Shown in pieces: positions 1 to 12,325 of a DNA stretch of 64,000 bases; positions within the stretch are counted from its first letter, which is position 1, and every line of letters begins with the position of its first letter. The notes under the pieces were generated by a model. That model saw only the letters and a list, made by a program, of their open reading frames with translations. It had not been told where the DNA came from and searched no databases. Location of the stretch: contig JAZAYU010000010.1 of NCBI GenBank assembly GCA_038501625.1, positions 11,371,604-11,435,603 on the forward strand, given 5' to 3'. Source of the DNA: Corbicula japonica (taxonomy: Eukaryota; Mollusca; Bivalvia; Venerida; Cyrenidae). Both the position numbers and the translations under genes were made by a program.

Positions 1-127
1 AAATAACCTAATGAATCAAAAAGCAAACAGTTTAGATCCTGATCAGACGGCACAGATGTGCCGGCTGATCTGGATCTAAACTGTTTGCCATAGCAATAAA
101 GGTGTAGCTATAAAGGAAAGGCTTAAA
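1..127 (+). mobile_element. Family A foldback MITE, left part outside window
   Basis: Starts inside the central spacer (aaataacctaatgaatc), followed by the complete right hairpin (gatcctgatcagacggcac / gtgccggctgatctggatc) and the terminal repeat ending aaggaaaggctta. Confidence 0.85.
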
Positions 128-1665
128 GCAGAAAATACATTCTTGATTATCAATTATTGTAATAATTCACTGTTTTTCAGTTTGTCTCATCTGGTTAGAA
201 AATGCTTAACAGTGTCATTTCATTATTTCAGAATTAGGGAAAGGGATTTGAGATAAGAAAAAAAATGTGTGTTTTCATTAAAATTTCGAATTTCAAACTC
301 ATTTTTTTATATTTTAATCAGTGTTTGAATATTTTTAACATTTCAGTCTTGATAAAATATGTAAAAAATAATAATGCTTGAGATGAAATTTTCTCAAAGA
401 TTAAAACCAAGAAAAACAAGGAAGAAAATTCTTTAAAGGTGATTAAACATTCTTTTGCAACATCATAAACATAATAATCTAGACACAAGTCAAAAATTCA
501 ATAAAATTTGTGTAAATGTGTCACCAGTATACTAATATATTACCATAAAAGTGAAATATTTCAGCATGAAAATTTAATATAAATGACACACAACACAAGC
601 ATGTACAACCAAGAACATTTTCCCACTAATACCATTTTATCAGCTTTTAAGCAATGTACAAGTATGTAATTTTTTATGAACTAAATCAATATTCCAATAA
701 AAAGATGCATTTTTAAAATCGTCATTCCAATATTTATTTTTGTATTCTTAGGCCAAGAAATCAATTATTCACTATTTATATTCTAATACACCATGAGGTC
801 TGAATCGTATCAGCAAACAATCATTTTAATTCACTCCAAAATTAATTGACAAAATATTTTTAGTGGTGAAAGATTATGTTATTTAACCAATTAAACATCA
901 GCCTGTTAGCTAGTCTATGAAACAGGGTTACCCAGTACAGACCCAAGCAATTAATGGAGTCTATATCTTTAACTCATCATTAACAGGCTTTGTGTGTGAA
1001 TATTAGATGATTTTCTTTGTTAATTAATGTCCTGCTCCCACATGAGTGTGTACGAAAAAAGGAGGTTCAAACACCCATAATTTAGTAGACAACCCAATTT
1101 GAATTTCTAATGTCTTAAGTTTGTAATTACAAAGCCTGATAAGTTCTTATAAATTTGTTATGATATATGTTATAATATTCAATAAGCATTATCTTTTAGT
1201 CTTCAGTTGGCATAATCTGTATGAAGTGAAAATATCCACACATTGGACCAATTAAGAATCTCATTAACACAGTATACATAAACATGTGTGACACTAAAAC
1301 TGCCAGAAAAGCAATATGCTGCATAGTTAGGTAACCTGCATGTGCAGTAACTATGTCATTCCATCTTGTTAATAGTTGTCACAAAGCCATCAGCACATTG
1401 GCAATAACTTGATCGCAGCTTGAATATTGGGTTAAATGATACCACTACAGCCCAGTGGTGTTGCATTTAGCCTCTATCCAAAAATCCTTTTCAAATCAAA
1501 GTAACAGGACATAGTCTGACAGTGCTGTATTTCTTATAATTTATGCCTTTTTTAAAAGGTATTTCTTGTTTAATATTAAATTAAAGTTCTTCAAATTTTA
1601 TATTCTCATGTCTTATACATATATTTCAAAAGATAACCCACTTTGGACAAGCCATTCTCTTGTGT
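128..1665. other. AT-rich intergenic DNA
   Basis: No ORF over 60 codons, no recognised repeat and no RNA gene seen. Confidence 0.6.
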
Positions 1666-2150
1666 TAACATTTAATAAATGGAAACAGTGGGTGGTCACC
1701 AAGGCAATGTGCTGACAAGGTTCCTGTTTGTGGTTTTTGTGACTGCATAAATGGAAACAGTGGGTGGTCAGCAAGGCAATATGATGGAATATCTCTTGTT
1801 CATGCTTTTTAAAAATTCTCTTGTGACAGCATTAACTTGCAACATCTGGTTGTCAGCAAGGAATTGTGCTGGAATATATCTTGTTTAAGTTTTTTTTAAA
1901 ATCACTTTTCTTGTAACAGCATTAACTTGCAACATCTGGTGGTCAGCAATGAATTGTGCTGGTTTTGGCTCCTTTTTATTGTTTCTACATTATATTCTTT
2001 TGTGACAGCATTTAATGGGAAATGGGTGGTCACCAAGGCAATGTGCAGGGTTGCTTCCAGTTCATGGTTTGTAAAATGACAGCATTTTAATAGTAAAAGT
2101 GGGAGGTAAGCAGGGTAATGTACAGGGATAGAGTTTGTTTATGATTTATG
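1666..2150. repeat. Degenerate tandem repeat, about 6 units of 70-90 bp
   Basis: Each unit carries a version of gtgggtggtcaccaaggcaa followed by tgtgctgg and a T-rich tail. Unit starts are near 1681, 1753, 1841, 1931, 2018 and 2098. Units differ by substitutions and small indels, so the array is old. Confidence 0.8.
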
Positions 2151-3060
2151 CAAGTCATGATCTTCACTTGTTAGAGCATTGCTATAGAACATATTATATA
2201 AATACCATTTTAATTTTCAATAATACTATAATGGATAAATCATATTCATGTCATTAGTTCAAAACACATGACCTTAATATATCAAGGCTTTTGATTTTTT
2301 TTGGTGTTGATGTTCTGGCATCTGGAAATCAATCTCGTTAGAACATTATCCTCTTACTTATTATTTCCATTTTTCTATTTCTAAGATGACCATACACTGG
2401 TTGCTTCTTGGTCAGAAATAAAGTAATGAATTAAAAACCGAATGTGGATGTACATGGCTGAACAGGATCTTCACTGTTCACCCATGAATAACAGCCATAA
2501 CCCTTAGAGTAAAGTGTTAAATAGTTTCAAACTTATGCCAATTATTTACGACAAAATTATAAGATATTTTAGGGATATTATTTTTTTCATTTCATTGGCT
2601 AAATTTTATGATCAAAGTGTTTATATTAGCAATGTTACAAAACTTAAAATATGATGTCTGTTGTTTTTTTTTATTAATGAAGGATTATTTCCAATGGCAT
2701 AATAACAACAGTAGAACAAAATGCAGCTTGTCTAGCAGTGCTTGAGTCAAGGCTTGTATTTATGGTGTCCACAAGACAGTGTTGTGATTGTTTGCGGACT
2801 ATGATCAGCCTCTACATTGTCACTCTGCAGTATTAACATCCCAATCCATTTACTACCCCATGAAAAATGATGTTGAAAGGTGGGCCGATTGCAGTAAAAG
2901 ATATGAGCACTGGAGAACAGAGCTCTGTAATTGCATGTGATAGCTGGTAGCAAGCACCTGTCAAATGTTAATTGGTGGAGTGTGCAAACACTTGATAGGA
3001 GACTCTCTTATCATATAGCTCCCAAGTTCATTACCCTCTGACATGCTACTGCGTCTTAAA
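2151..3060. other. Intergenic, no recognised feature
   Basis: A 68-codon minus-strand frame at 2747-2953 has no recognisable motif, and the region has no clear exon signature. Confidence 0.5.
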
Positions 3061-3446
3061 CTGCATTCTTTTGGCAACCATCAGAATCCCTGCAATTTTC
3101 AACCATATCTCTGTACTAATACAAATGACATTAAGCTCATTTGTATAAACTCCCTTCTTATGTATAACCTGACTTGCACAGCCAAAAGATGGCAAAAATG
3201 CCATTTTTCCAAGACACTTCAAGGCTACATATAAGTTACATCACTGTGTTTACTGCATTCTTTTGGCAACCATTAGGATCCCTGTAATTTTTAATTTAGG
3301 TCTTCCGATGTGATTTGACATTGATCTCATTTGTATTAACCCCCTCCAATTCTATATAATTAGGTACAAACTGATTTGCACAGCCAAGAGATGGCAAAAA
3401 TGCAATTTTTCAAGACACTTCAAGGCTACATACAAATTACATCACA
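3061..3446. repeat. Direct tandem duplication, 2 x ~192 bp
   Basis: Copies start at 3061 and 3253 (ctgcattcttttggcaacca) and both end in caagacacttcaaggctaca plus an A-rich tail. Short indels separate them. Confidence 0.85.
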
Positions 3447-3976
3447 GTATTAAGAAAGACAATATTATTTATCCATAATTGAAAAAAGTCCAATTTGTAT
3501 TTTTTTTGTTCAGTATGTTCATCAATGTTTTGTTCTGGGTTTTTTTTTTCATGATATTCAAATTATTTTATTTCAATTTTATTTGTTACCTTAAGACTGT
3601 AAGACACTGTCAAACTGATCTCGTAGTAGAATACCTGCAATCTAAGCTTTCACATACTGCATACTTTTTGCACGTCATGAAATCTGCCATCATGAAATCT
3701 GCCAATATGAAATTGCATTCCATTTTCCCAAATTTTATTCATAGTAGTATTGAACCCTACATTTAACAGACTACAGACAGGAGTGATTCTGAGAAAAAGA
3801 GAGTGTAATTAACCTACCCCCTAGTACAAACAATTCTAACCAGATGCACAGAACCGTCTACAGAATGCTAAATATTGCTAGACATCTTTGCAATTTGATT
3901 TTTTTCCACTGCAGTTGCATCTAATTAATTTTACTGTAATATTTATTTATGTTACTTATATTAGAGAAAGACCTGT
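3447..3976. other. AT-rich intergenic DNA
   Basis: T-rich runs (3500-3560) and no recognisable gene or repeat. Confidence 0.5.
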
Positions 3977-4090
3977 GCCCAAGATCAAAAAACTAAATCT
4001 TTAGACCTGGTTTGGTCGCCATATCAGCCAATCAGATGCATTAGATTTGAGACTGGTCTCCAATCATAGTTTTATGATCTTCGGGCCCTG
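3977..4090. mobile_element. Family B foldback MITE, left arm deleted internally
   Basis: Ends cccaagatc ... gatcttcgggccc, with the complete right arm (ttcagcc-type core, attagatttgagactgg). The left arm jumps from aaactaaatctttagacc straight to the core. Confidence 0.75.
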
Positions 4091-4395
4091 GATTTGGAAT
4101 GGTTCTACTGTTTTCCTGCCAGCATGCAGTGGATATGGGGGGATGTGGGTGGGGAGGGAGTACATGTTGCTTTACCCAGGACACACCATGGCCGCGAGTG
4201 GCCTCATTATGCCCAGAGGGCCACATGGGGTCTTCCTCTAGTAAACAAAAGCCCCTAATTATCACATAAGTATGCACTCATAGCAGAGGATCAAGGAACA
4301 ACTATAGCACTTTAAACAGGATGACCACCACTTGACCAAGAGTGCTGAGTGGTCAATGAAAGGAAACTGATAATAAGGACAATGGATAGCAAACT

Positions 4396-4528
4396 GGGCC
4401 CAGATCATTAAACTAAAATAAGAGACTTGTCTTAAATGTCAAGCATCTGATTGGCTGAAATGGAGTCACCATTTCAGCCTTGAGATTTGAGACTGGTCGC
4501 TAAACAGGTTTATGAAATTGGGCCCAGG
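4396..4528. mobile_element. Family B foldback MITE
   Basis: Ends gggcccagatcatt and gaaattgggccca, arms meeting at gaaatggagtcaccatttca. Several mismatches between arms mark it as an older copy. Confidence 0.8.
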
Positions 4529-5189
4529 TTCACTCCAAAAATGTCTCTAATTACAGTTTTGAGATTCAACAAATCAAACCACTGTCCTGAAGTCTTTACT
4601 TCATAATTATCTAAGCTAAGTGTGCCCTTACATCACATCAATAAAAAACCAGAAGTGACACCACAATTTGACAATGCTGATGCCTGACCACCCCACAACA
4701 TACCACAACCTAACAACCAGAGTTTTCAAAAGAAAACCTGGTTAAAATATAAATACATCACTTTTGCTGAGGGTTTGAAAGCAAGCAAATTCTATCCAAG
4801 TACAAAATAAATCATGGAAAATCAAACCTCTATAAAACTAACTTGATATATCACTAGCAGTACCAAGCGGAAAATTTCATCAATTAATTTTTCAATTACC
4901 ACTTAGGTATCCTCCTAAATATTTTTGACAAAAAGCAGATATTTTCATGATTATGAATTGCCAGTCCAAACTACCCCTGATTTTTTCGTAAAGTCTGGCA
5001 TTTTATGTAATCCATCCTGGGGTTCTAGTTCATCGAGTCTAATTATAATGATCATTTGGTCTGTTTCAATTCTATCAGGTGTGAATGAAGTACTAGATAT
5101 GGATTCACAGGTTTTATAGTACACTCACACTACATTACAGAGGAACTGAATTATGGCTTTGTATGATTATCAAATCACTAGACATTTTA
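4529..5189. other. Intergenic, no recognised feature
   Basis: No gene, RNA or repeat recognised. Confidence 0.5.
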
Positions 5190-5264
5190 CTCTATCACAT
5201 CAATGACAAATGTAGATCCAGATCTGCCGGAACATCTGTGCCATCTTATATGGATCTTCACTGT
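5190..5264. mobile_element. Family A fragment (one hairpin)
   Basis: Only a decayed hairpin remains: gtagatccagatctgccgga, then acatctgtgccatc and atggatcttcactgttc. Confidence 0.6.
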
Positions 5265-6256
5265 TCATTTTTTATTAAAAAAACTATAGCATTATTATAT
5301 TGGTTAAAATTGAGCCTAGTCTACAAAAATTTAATGGGTCCAAAAAACTAGAATTTTCATATTTTATGACCTCAGAGTCCTACAGTTGTGAATATTAATT
5401 TTAAATGATACAGTGAAGTAGTCGGCTAAAACTAACTACAGCTTGTGTATTTTGGGCAAGCTGCTTAATATAAATGTTACATGAACCGAGAAAATTTAAT
5501 ATTAATATTTTTGTTAAAAATTCCCACAAACATCGATACTGCCATGGAGCAATGCTGTTGCTGGCCTGCCAAAACATCTTCATTATAAATCTGGAAATTT
5601 TGTATTAATATTTCGAAGATGATGTTGTTTTAATAGTCTTGTTGCTGCTTTTTTAACTGTAACAAAAATGATGATGATTATATATTTATTTTTTCTTGTA
5701 TTCTTCTTCATTATTATACTCTTCAAGGAATTTCATATATAATGTTTTTTGCTGTTTTAGTTAGAAAAGGTTTAAGAACTTGTTTTAAATATTTTTTAAA
5801 TACTTTTTTGTTCACTTTTTAACTAAACTTTAACAATATTATAATGAATATGTACCAAAGAAATTAGATGAAGGCAAGTGTAACATTGAGGTCTGTCTTT
5901 ATAATATGACATGGTTATTGTACAGCTGTGCCAGAGGCAGTTGTCACTGACCACATCCTTGTTATCTCACAATAAACAGGAAATGTGGACTTTGCAGCAT
6001 ATTAACTATTTACATTGCTTTAAAATAGATTTAATTAATCTATATTTTATGCAATTTCATACAAGTCCAGAGATTTTGACTGTAGATCTGTAGATCCGGA
6101 GAAGTAACTAAAGTAAAATCTGGAAATTTTGATTTAATTCGGAGATTTGACAAGCCTGCTGTTGCACTGATGGGGATCCAAAGCCCTTCAACCTTCAGTC
6201 AATTGGCTACAGACGAACACATCCCACTTGGAGATTAAACTAATGACCAATGGCTT
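5265..6256. other. AT-rich intergenic DNA
   Basis: No gene or repeat recognised; several poly-T/A runs. Confidence 0.5.
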
Positions 6257-6430
6257 TTAACACTTTACTCCATAATATGGACTATATCCCATGGGCAACC
6301 AGTGTAGATCCAGGTTAGATTACGCAGAATACATTGTTCACAAATGAATCTAAAGGTTACTCGCATAGATTCTAATCAGACTGCACAGATATGAAAACTG
6401 ATCTGGATCTACAGAGGTCACACGTGCAAT
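6257..6430. mobile_element. Family A MITE, eroded
   Basis: Left end aacactttactccataatatgg, first hairpin reduced (gtagatccaggttagattac), second hairpin partly kept (ctgatctggatctacag). Confidence 0.65.
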
Positions 6431-6482
6431 ACAAGTCATTTCCATGTGTTGTTCATACAGTAGCACTGTGGATGGTCACCAT

Positions 6483-6625
6483 ACCCCAAGATTATAAAAC
6501 TGAAAACCACTCTCAAATCTCAAGGATCTGATTGGCTCAAATGGCAACCAGTCTCCATTTCAGCCAATCAGATGCTTGAGATTTGAGACTGGTTTCGAAT
6601 CTCAGTTTTATAATCTTCAGCCCTC
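6483..6625. mobile_element. Family B foldback MITE
   Basis: ccccaagattataaaactga ... tcagttttataatcttcagc. Arms match well on both sides of aaatggcaaccagtctccattt. Confidence 0.85.
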
Positions 6626-6867
6626 AGATCCCTTTTCATATTCACTGGTATCAAATACTCCACACAAACAATGACAAAGATGGAGATTGATTAATACCAG
6701 TTGCAGACAATCAAAATGTTCAGACTGTTGCAGGCTATCAAGAATCTGTTGTTCAAAGCCAAAATCTGCAACAACATATTCCTCCAATCATAGTAAAAAT
6801 AAATATCTGTAAATATCTGATGAAATATAGACAACAAATCACTATTATTCTGAGCCCTTTCCTTCAC

Positions 6868-7005
6868 TTTCACTCCTTTATAGCATGGGCGAACAGTGTA
6901 GATCCAGGTTAGTGATCAGGATCTGCAATGTTTGCTTCTTTATTTATTAGGTAATTTCTAACAAAATGCGAACAGTGCAGATCCTGATCAGATGGAACAG
7001 CTTTT
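6868..7005. mobile_element. Family A MITE, right hairpin truncated
   Basis: cgaacagtgtagatccagg ... gtgcagatcctgatcagatgg; the copy stops inside the second hairpin at about 7005. Confidence 0.65.
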
Positions 7006-7192
7006 GGGCAAGTAGGTGAATATTTTTGGGTGGGTAAATTTTAAATATAGGTTGCCCCAATGCAAAAGTTTATTTCAAGGCTTAATAAGTATACAAACTG
7101 TAAATGTAATTATATAATTCTTGATTTTTGTAAGTCAAAATGTCCAAATTATCTATTATCACACCAGACCACACCAGATTAACTAAAAGAAC

Positions 7193-7395
7193 TGGAAGAT
7201 CAGTGGTCTAGGGGTAGAGCGTCGTACTCCAGATCCGGAGACTGCGGGTCGAGTCCCACCAGGGATGAGGTTCGTCTACAGTTTCATCAATCCACATTCG
7301 GGCAAGTACTGGTTGGAAACCCAGGAAGCAGTCACTGAGCGTGATTAATACAAGTCAGAATAACTTGTTTCACAATCGATGTAAAATAAATAAGT
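7193..7395 (+). mobile_element. tRNA-derived SINE
   Basis: The head has a Pol III A-box-like tggtctaggggtagagcg (7204-7221) and a B-box-like gggtcgagtccc (7246-7257), about 42 bp apart as in a tRNA, but it cannot fold into a full cloverleaf and no CCA-type acceptor stem is evident. It is followed by about 130 bp of unrelated body ending in an A-rich tail (gtaaaataaataag). Spread by LINE-encoded reverse transcriptase is the known mode for SINEs. No partner LINE is visible here. Confidence 0.75.
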
Positions 7396-7825
7396 TTAAA
7401 CCAAACTAAACTAAACCAACTAAATAAATCAGAAAACTAATGCTGATTCCCATCACAAAATGAACACTTCATGTGTCCTAGCCACATCATCATTATTGAA
7501 GTGAACTCCACAGATCTTCAAAGACATCCTACAAGCCAACCACAAGAAAGTAACAGCTCCTCTTTAAGTGGTCCCAAGTAACTCCATAATGGTTAACACA
7601 GTCTACTCCACTACAGACAGACAAGAGAAACATAGAGGATGCTTTGAAGTAAATTGCAGACCAAACCTAATGGTTAATCCAACCTAAATATTCATGCAAT
7701 TAAGAAACATATGTGAAAAATTTCCTGAAAACAAAGCAAGAAACATTCTTCTGGTAAAGGAACACACAGAGATCCTGGGTTGCTAAGTGCTGCCGTGGAT
7801 TCTGATGCCAGTTCCACTGGTTTTA
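7396..7825. other. Intergenic, no recognised feature
   Basis: No gene, RNA or repeat recognised. Confidence 0.5.
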
Positions 7826-8058
7826 CCCTTTAGTCCTTATAATTATACGGGTTTTATTGTGTGAACATTTAAATCCATATCAGCCAGCACATGAAGTCTG
7901 ATCAGGATCTACACTTCCTAATTTTAGATGTGTTAGCTTATTTCTGAAGAAGAAGCAAACAGTGTATATGGCACAGAACTGATATGCCAGCTGATCTGGA
8001 TCTGCACAGTTCAACAATGCGAAAAAAATCATATAATTATATGGAGTCAAGGGTAAAA
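7826..8058. mobile_element. Family A MITE
   Basis: Left end accctttagtccttataatt, right end atggagtcaagggta. Both hairpins are present, the second with an internal deletion (gtgtatatggcacag). Confidence 0.7.
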
Positions 8059-8387
8059 TAATTCAACTAAGTTATCTGAATTAAATGACAATAACCTCAG
8101 AAAATAGTATAACCAATGCTTAAAAATTAAGACTATAGTTTTAACAGTTCATCCATTTAATTTCTGGGATAGACTTGACTTCCTTAGAATCTGGAATTTA
8201 CGTTCATTACAAGTTCATTAATGTATTATAGAAAATCTATGATATACCTTTCAAAAATACAATTTTATGGGTCAAATCCCACCATGATGTCATCCAGTAA
8301 ACACACGGTGATCTGGATTTTTTCATTACAGCTGCACAAGTAAATTGACGTAACAAAAATAGTTTTAATAGGTTTGGTGCCATGAAA

Positions 8388-8632
8388 TAACCCTTTACTC
8401 CACATATTCCCTTTTATCACATCGGCAACCAGTTCAGATCCAGATTGCTGGCACAATCCTAATACCATCTCATCTGGTTCTACACTGGTCACTTTTGGTC
8501 TTTCAGAAACAATCTAATGAACCAAAAGCTAACTGCAGATCCTGATCAGACAGCATGCATGTTCTGGCTGATCTGGATCAACACTGTTTGCCCATTGGAT
8601 AACAGCCAAAATGTTATCACAAGGAGTAAATT
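8388..8632 (+). mobile_element. Family A MITE
   Basis: Starts aaccctttactccacatattc; spacer reads forward (tcagaaacaatctaatgaacc); second hairpin gatcctgatcagacagcatg / gttctggctgatctggatc. Its translation gives the spurious reading frames at 8265-8492 and 8529-8714. Confidence 0.8.
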
Positions 8633-9065
8633 GATAACACTCCATTTGACAGTATTTTAGAGATTTAAAGTTATATGTCATTAATAAACTTACCATTAAG
8701 CAATTAAAGAACAATGATCATTTAAAAAAGATATATATATAAAAATATAATAAGTAGAATTTGGTGTTTCAAGAAACAAATGTGGTGCCTGCTTGCAAAA
8801 AGTTAAAAGGTGGGTTATGTTTTCAGGGTTGATCTGAAAGGGGCATAACTCTAAAATAGTCTATCAGGAGTTATCATTCTTGTTGTCATAAATTAGAAGT
8901 TTAAATTTTTGTCTGACATTCGGTCTGATTGCATAAGAAATCATGTCTGACCAGCCTTAATTTTATCAGACAATCATGTCCTTCCGTCTGGAAACTTAAG
9001 GGACATCTGTTAGTATACCTGCTATTGCAGGCAACATAAAAACATAGTACACATCTTGATTCCTG
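8633..9065. other. Intergenic with GGTCCGAC-type relic
   Basis: 8900-8960 contains ttgtctgacattcggtctga and cataagaaatcatgtctgac, resembling the repeat at 32.5-33.2 kb. Nothing else recognised. Confidence 0.45.
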
Positions 9066-9179
9066 ACCACTAAGCGACCAGTGTAGTCCCAGATCAGACG
9101 AAATGGATGTCCAAGCTGATCTGGATTTATACTGGTGGCAAAATGCAATAAAACCAGAATAAATGGAAAAAAGGGATAA
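9066..9179. mobile_element. Family A fragment
   Basis: A single fused hairpin (accagtgtagtcccagatcag ... gctgatctggatttatactgg) followed by aaaaaagggata. The central spacer is missing, as if the two half-elements recombined. Confidence 0.65.
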
Positions 9180-9436
9180 TTGTAAAACCATGTAGAGCCT
9201 TATAATGATCTGACTGAAATGTTATGATTAGCAGGTAAGTCATACTCCAAAGGATGGAAAAATCAGACAAGATATGGAGTGTACAACACAACATGGAAAG
9301 CATATTAACAAGTGACTGACCTCTACTAAAAACATAAGAACATGCATCAGTCTATTTGAAATACAAATCTATCATTGTTGTGAGAATACAGATTAATATT
9401 CCAGATTGCAATATCCAAAAAGTGGTCAATCTGATT

Positions 9437-9676
9437 AACCCTTTCCTCCATATATACGCATTTTCATGCCCGTGCGACCAGTGTAGATCCAGATCAGCCA
9501 GCACATCTGTGCCGTCTGATTAGGATCTGCACTTGTCGCATTTTGGTCAGAAATAGAGTAACAAATCAAAAAGCGAACAGTTTAGATCCTGATCAGAGGG
9601 CATGGACGTGCCAGCTGATCTGGATCTAAACTATTCGCCCATGCAATTAAGGTTTCTCTATGGAGGAAAGGGCTAA
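9437..9676 (+). mobile_element. Family A MITE, canonical full-length copy
   Basis: Terminal repeats ttaaccctttcctccatata and atggaggaaagggctaa enclose two hairpins. Left: cgaccagtgtagatccagat / atctgcacttgtcgc; right: cgaacagtttagatcctgat / atctaaactattcgc. Each has a ggcacatctgtgcc-like tip. Between them is the spacer ttggtcagaaatagagtaac. No coding capacity, so transposition would need an enzyme supplied elsewhere; I cannot assign a superfamily. Confidence 0.92.
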
Positions 9677-9689
9677 AATCATCTGCTGA

Positions 9690-10025
9690 AAAATGCTGTG
9701 CTATCAGGATCTGACAATGGTCACTAAAATTTGTTTCAGTCAACAACCTTCCTAACCTCTTAGATTGTCACCTACAAAATCACAAAAGTACATGATGACC
9801 GCCATAATTGTCAAAGGCATACTTTATCGAAGATAGGTGTGTTTTATGTGGTACTGCATTGATTTCAAGTGTAATGACATCTTCAGATCATTTTGCAAGC
9901 ATTATGAATCATGCTTCATGTATTGACTGTTTCTAAAAATAGTTATTGGGGAAAACCACCATAGCTTATATACGGTGTAAGTGGGTGGTCATCATTTTGT
10001 TTCAGCTGACTTTATTGAGATTGCA
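9690..10025. repeat. Dispersed repeat D, copy 1
   Basis: Shares blocks with 43430-43820: gctatcaggatctgac, gtaatgacatcttcagatca, tctaaaaatagttattgggg and taccaccatagctta-type ends. Non-coding. A deleted version lies at 49672-49740. Confidence 0.75.
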
Positions 10026-10825
10026 AATGGCCATACGTGGTTGAAGGGAACAACATACTCCCTCTATGTTTGAAGTTTTGATGTGTAAAAATTATGAAAC
10101 CATAACAGATGTCTCATTTTTATACTTCATTATACCACCAATCTGCCTCAAAAGTTTTCAAATTGAACATGGAAACCAGTCACAAATCTCAAGCTTTGAT
10201 CAGTTATAGGACTGCTCAATTTCAACCAATTAGATTACTGTAAACTGGGACTGTTCTCTGATATATGTGTTATAACCTTGGACACTAAATGTTTCCAGGG
10301 ATTATCAGCCTGCAGAATAATAAAATAAAAAACATTTATATTCCTCATATTTCATTGGTGTATAAAATACAGACAGGAGTTCTGATGGGAAGTAATTCAA
10401 TATTTAATTCCTTTTTCAGCAGCAGGGGTGAGGTGACCAACATGCATATCTGAGCAAACAACAGTGCACCAGAAACATAGATTCCTGCAAAATGGACCCA
10501 AAATAATCTGATATCAGTCCAACAGTTTACTGGGAAATGGTTAAGATAGTAAGACAGCAGTATGAAAGCAGCACTATGAACCCAAAGAAATACTACTTGT
10601 GTATACTTGATTTAACTGTATAAATAAACAATTCCATGAAATACAAGCAGCATGTTTGGACATCTGGAGAAATGTATAGCCTCTCTCACCTTTACCTTTT
10701 CATCTCATGATAGAACTCATTTAAAATACAGGTACAAATATTCCTCAATTTTCTCCACAATATTAAGGCAACAAGATTTGTGATTAAATTGAAAAACAAA
10801 TAGATGAAAGTTCATATCTTGGTTG
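10026..10825. other. Intergenic with weak family B relic
   Basis: 10150-10290 faintly resembles family B (gaaaccagtcacaaatctca, then agattactgtaaactgggac). No gene seen. Confidence 0.4.
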
Positions 10826-10990
10826 CAACCAGTTTTGATCCAGATCAGTGCCCAGGGTTATAAAACTGAGCAAGGAAACCAGTCTCAAATCTCAAGCATC
10901 TGATTGGCTGAAATGGCGACCAGTTTGAGACTGGTTTCCAATCTCAGCTTTATAACCTTCAGGCCAGGATACACTTGTAACACTTGGGAT
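10826..10990. mobile_element. Family A remnant split by a family B insertion
   Basis: Left part gcaaccagttttgatccagatca, right part aggatacacttgtaacact. The family B element sits between them, at the tip of the former hairpin. Confidence 0.65.
10850..10966. mobile_element. Family B foldback MITE nested in family A
   Basis: cccagggttataaaactgag ... ctcagctttataaccttcag; the right arm core is shortened (gcgaccagtttgagactgg). Confidence 0.8.
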
Positions 10991-11891
10991 ATAAGCCATA
11001 TCCATTAAAGTGTCTAATGACTAAATTTTCCAAACGACTGATCATTAAGATAATTATGTGAATATTATGCATCAGACAGCTGATTCCATTGACCTACTTT
11101 AAAATATTTTGAAAACAAAATTACTAGACAAAATATCACCTTCCACAAAATTGTGCTAGAAGCAATTAAATTAAAATAATTGAAATTCTCCAGTACCCAT
11201 CAAAGAACTGCAACTGTGGCTGATGCACGCCAGGTGCAAGCATTCTAGATCAATCATTCCCATCAGGCAGCTTTTCAAAACACAAATGTTCCATTCATAA
11301 ACTGTAAACTCTGACCAGAATGCTCATCAGCAAGTAATAATGCCAATTTTCTCAGTCAGGGATGGATCCAGAGGGGTTCAGTGGGTTTGCTTGATATGGA
11401 CTATTTGGGCAGCAATAAATTTAATTTTTAAAGGAATTTTGGCCAGAAAGTTAGAAATTATCGCCCCACTACCTTAAGACTATTGAAAACGAAACTCTTT
11501 CTTGGGATCTTGCATCTGATCATGTTACTACTCTAAGAGCCCCATACATAACCCTTTTAGAAATCTTGCATCCTACCAGTGTCCCAAAACACCATTTTTT
11601 GTGATAATCTGATTTTAATGAGATGATGCACATGAAAAGGCTGTTGATAACGAGCCTGCAGACAATTAATTAAGATAAAGAGCCGAACCTACAGTTCAAA
11701 CACCATTAAAACGCTCTTTCAATTAAAATAAATAAGGTGAAACTTTTACAGCTTTTATACTCTCTTAAAAAACAAAACGGGGATTAAATTAGGCAATATT
11801 GATGGAAAACAGAGCTTCAAGAGAATACCGATCTTCTTAGGTAAGGTTGTATACATAACTGCAAGACTGCCAGATCCACAGCATGTGAAGA
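10991..11891. other. Intergenic with dispersed repeat E copy
   Basis: 11363-11560 (ggatccagaggggttcagtg ... tcttgcatctgatcatgtt) is shared with 26807-27430. The rest has no recognised feature. Confidence 0.6.
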
Positions 11892-12325
11892 CTTACAATA
11901 AACATGAACCAGTCCTGCCTCGAACCAAGCAGGTTTCCATGAATTTAGAAATGAGCAACCATCCTTACAATAAAAATATGAACCTGTCCTGCCTTGAACC
12001 AAGCAGGTTTCCATGAATTTAGAAATGAGCAACCATCGTTACAATAAACATGAACCTGTCCTGCCTTGAACCAAGCAGGTTTCAATGAATTTAGAAATGA
12101 GCAACCATCCTTACAATAAAAATATGAACCTGTCCTGCCTTGAACCAAGCAGGTTTCCATGAATTTAGAAATGAGCAACCATCCTTACAATAAACATGAA
12201 CCTGTCCTGCCTTGAACCAAGCAGGTTTCCATGAATTTGGAAATTAGCAACCATCCTTACAATAAATATCAACCAGTCCTCCTCAAACCAAGCAGGTTAC
12301 CATGATTTTGGAAATTAGGGACAAT
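11892..12325. repeat. Tandem repeat, 6 units alternating 72 and 74 bp
   Basis: Units start (c/gttacaataaa) at 11892, 11964, 12038, 12110, 12184 and 12256, giving spacings 72, 74, 72, 74, 72. The extra 2 bp is aaaatatg versus aacatg, so the true period is a 146-bp pair. The core is ccaagcaggtttccatgaat; the last unit is most diverged. The minus-strand frames across it are artefacts. Confidence 0.92.

Noticed and set aside
1680..2150. CRISPR-like array
   Set aside because: Units are degenerate tandem copies with no distinct spacers, in a eukaryotic context.
2747..2953. Minus-strand 68-codon ORF as an exon
   Set aside because: No recognisable domain and no consistent partner exon.
7193..7270. 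tRNA gene
   Set aside because: Pol III boxes are present but a complete cloverleaf is not, and the sequence runs into a SINE body with an A-rich tail.
11817..12178. Two overlapping minus-strand ORFs with repeated peptide
   Set aside because: They are translations of the 72/74-bp tandem repeat; no start context or domain.
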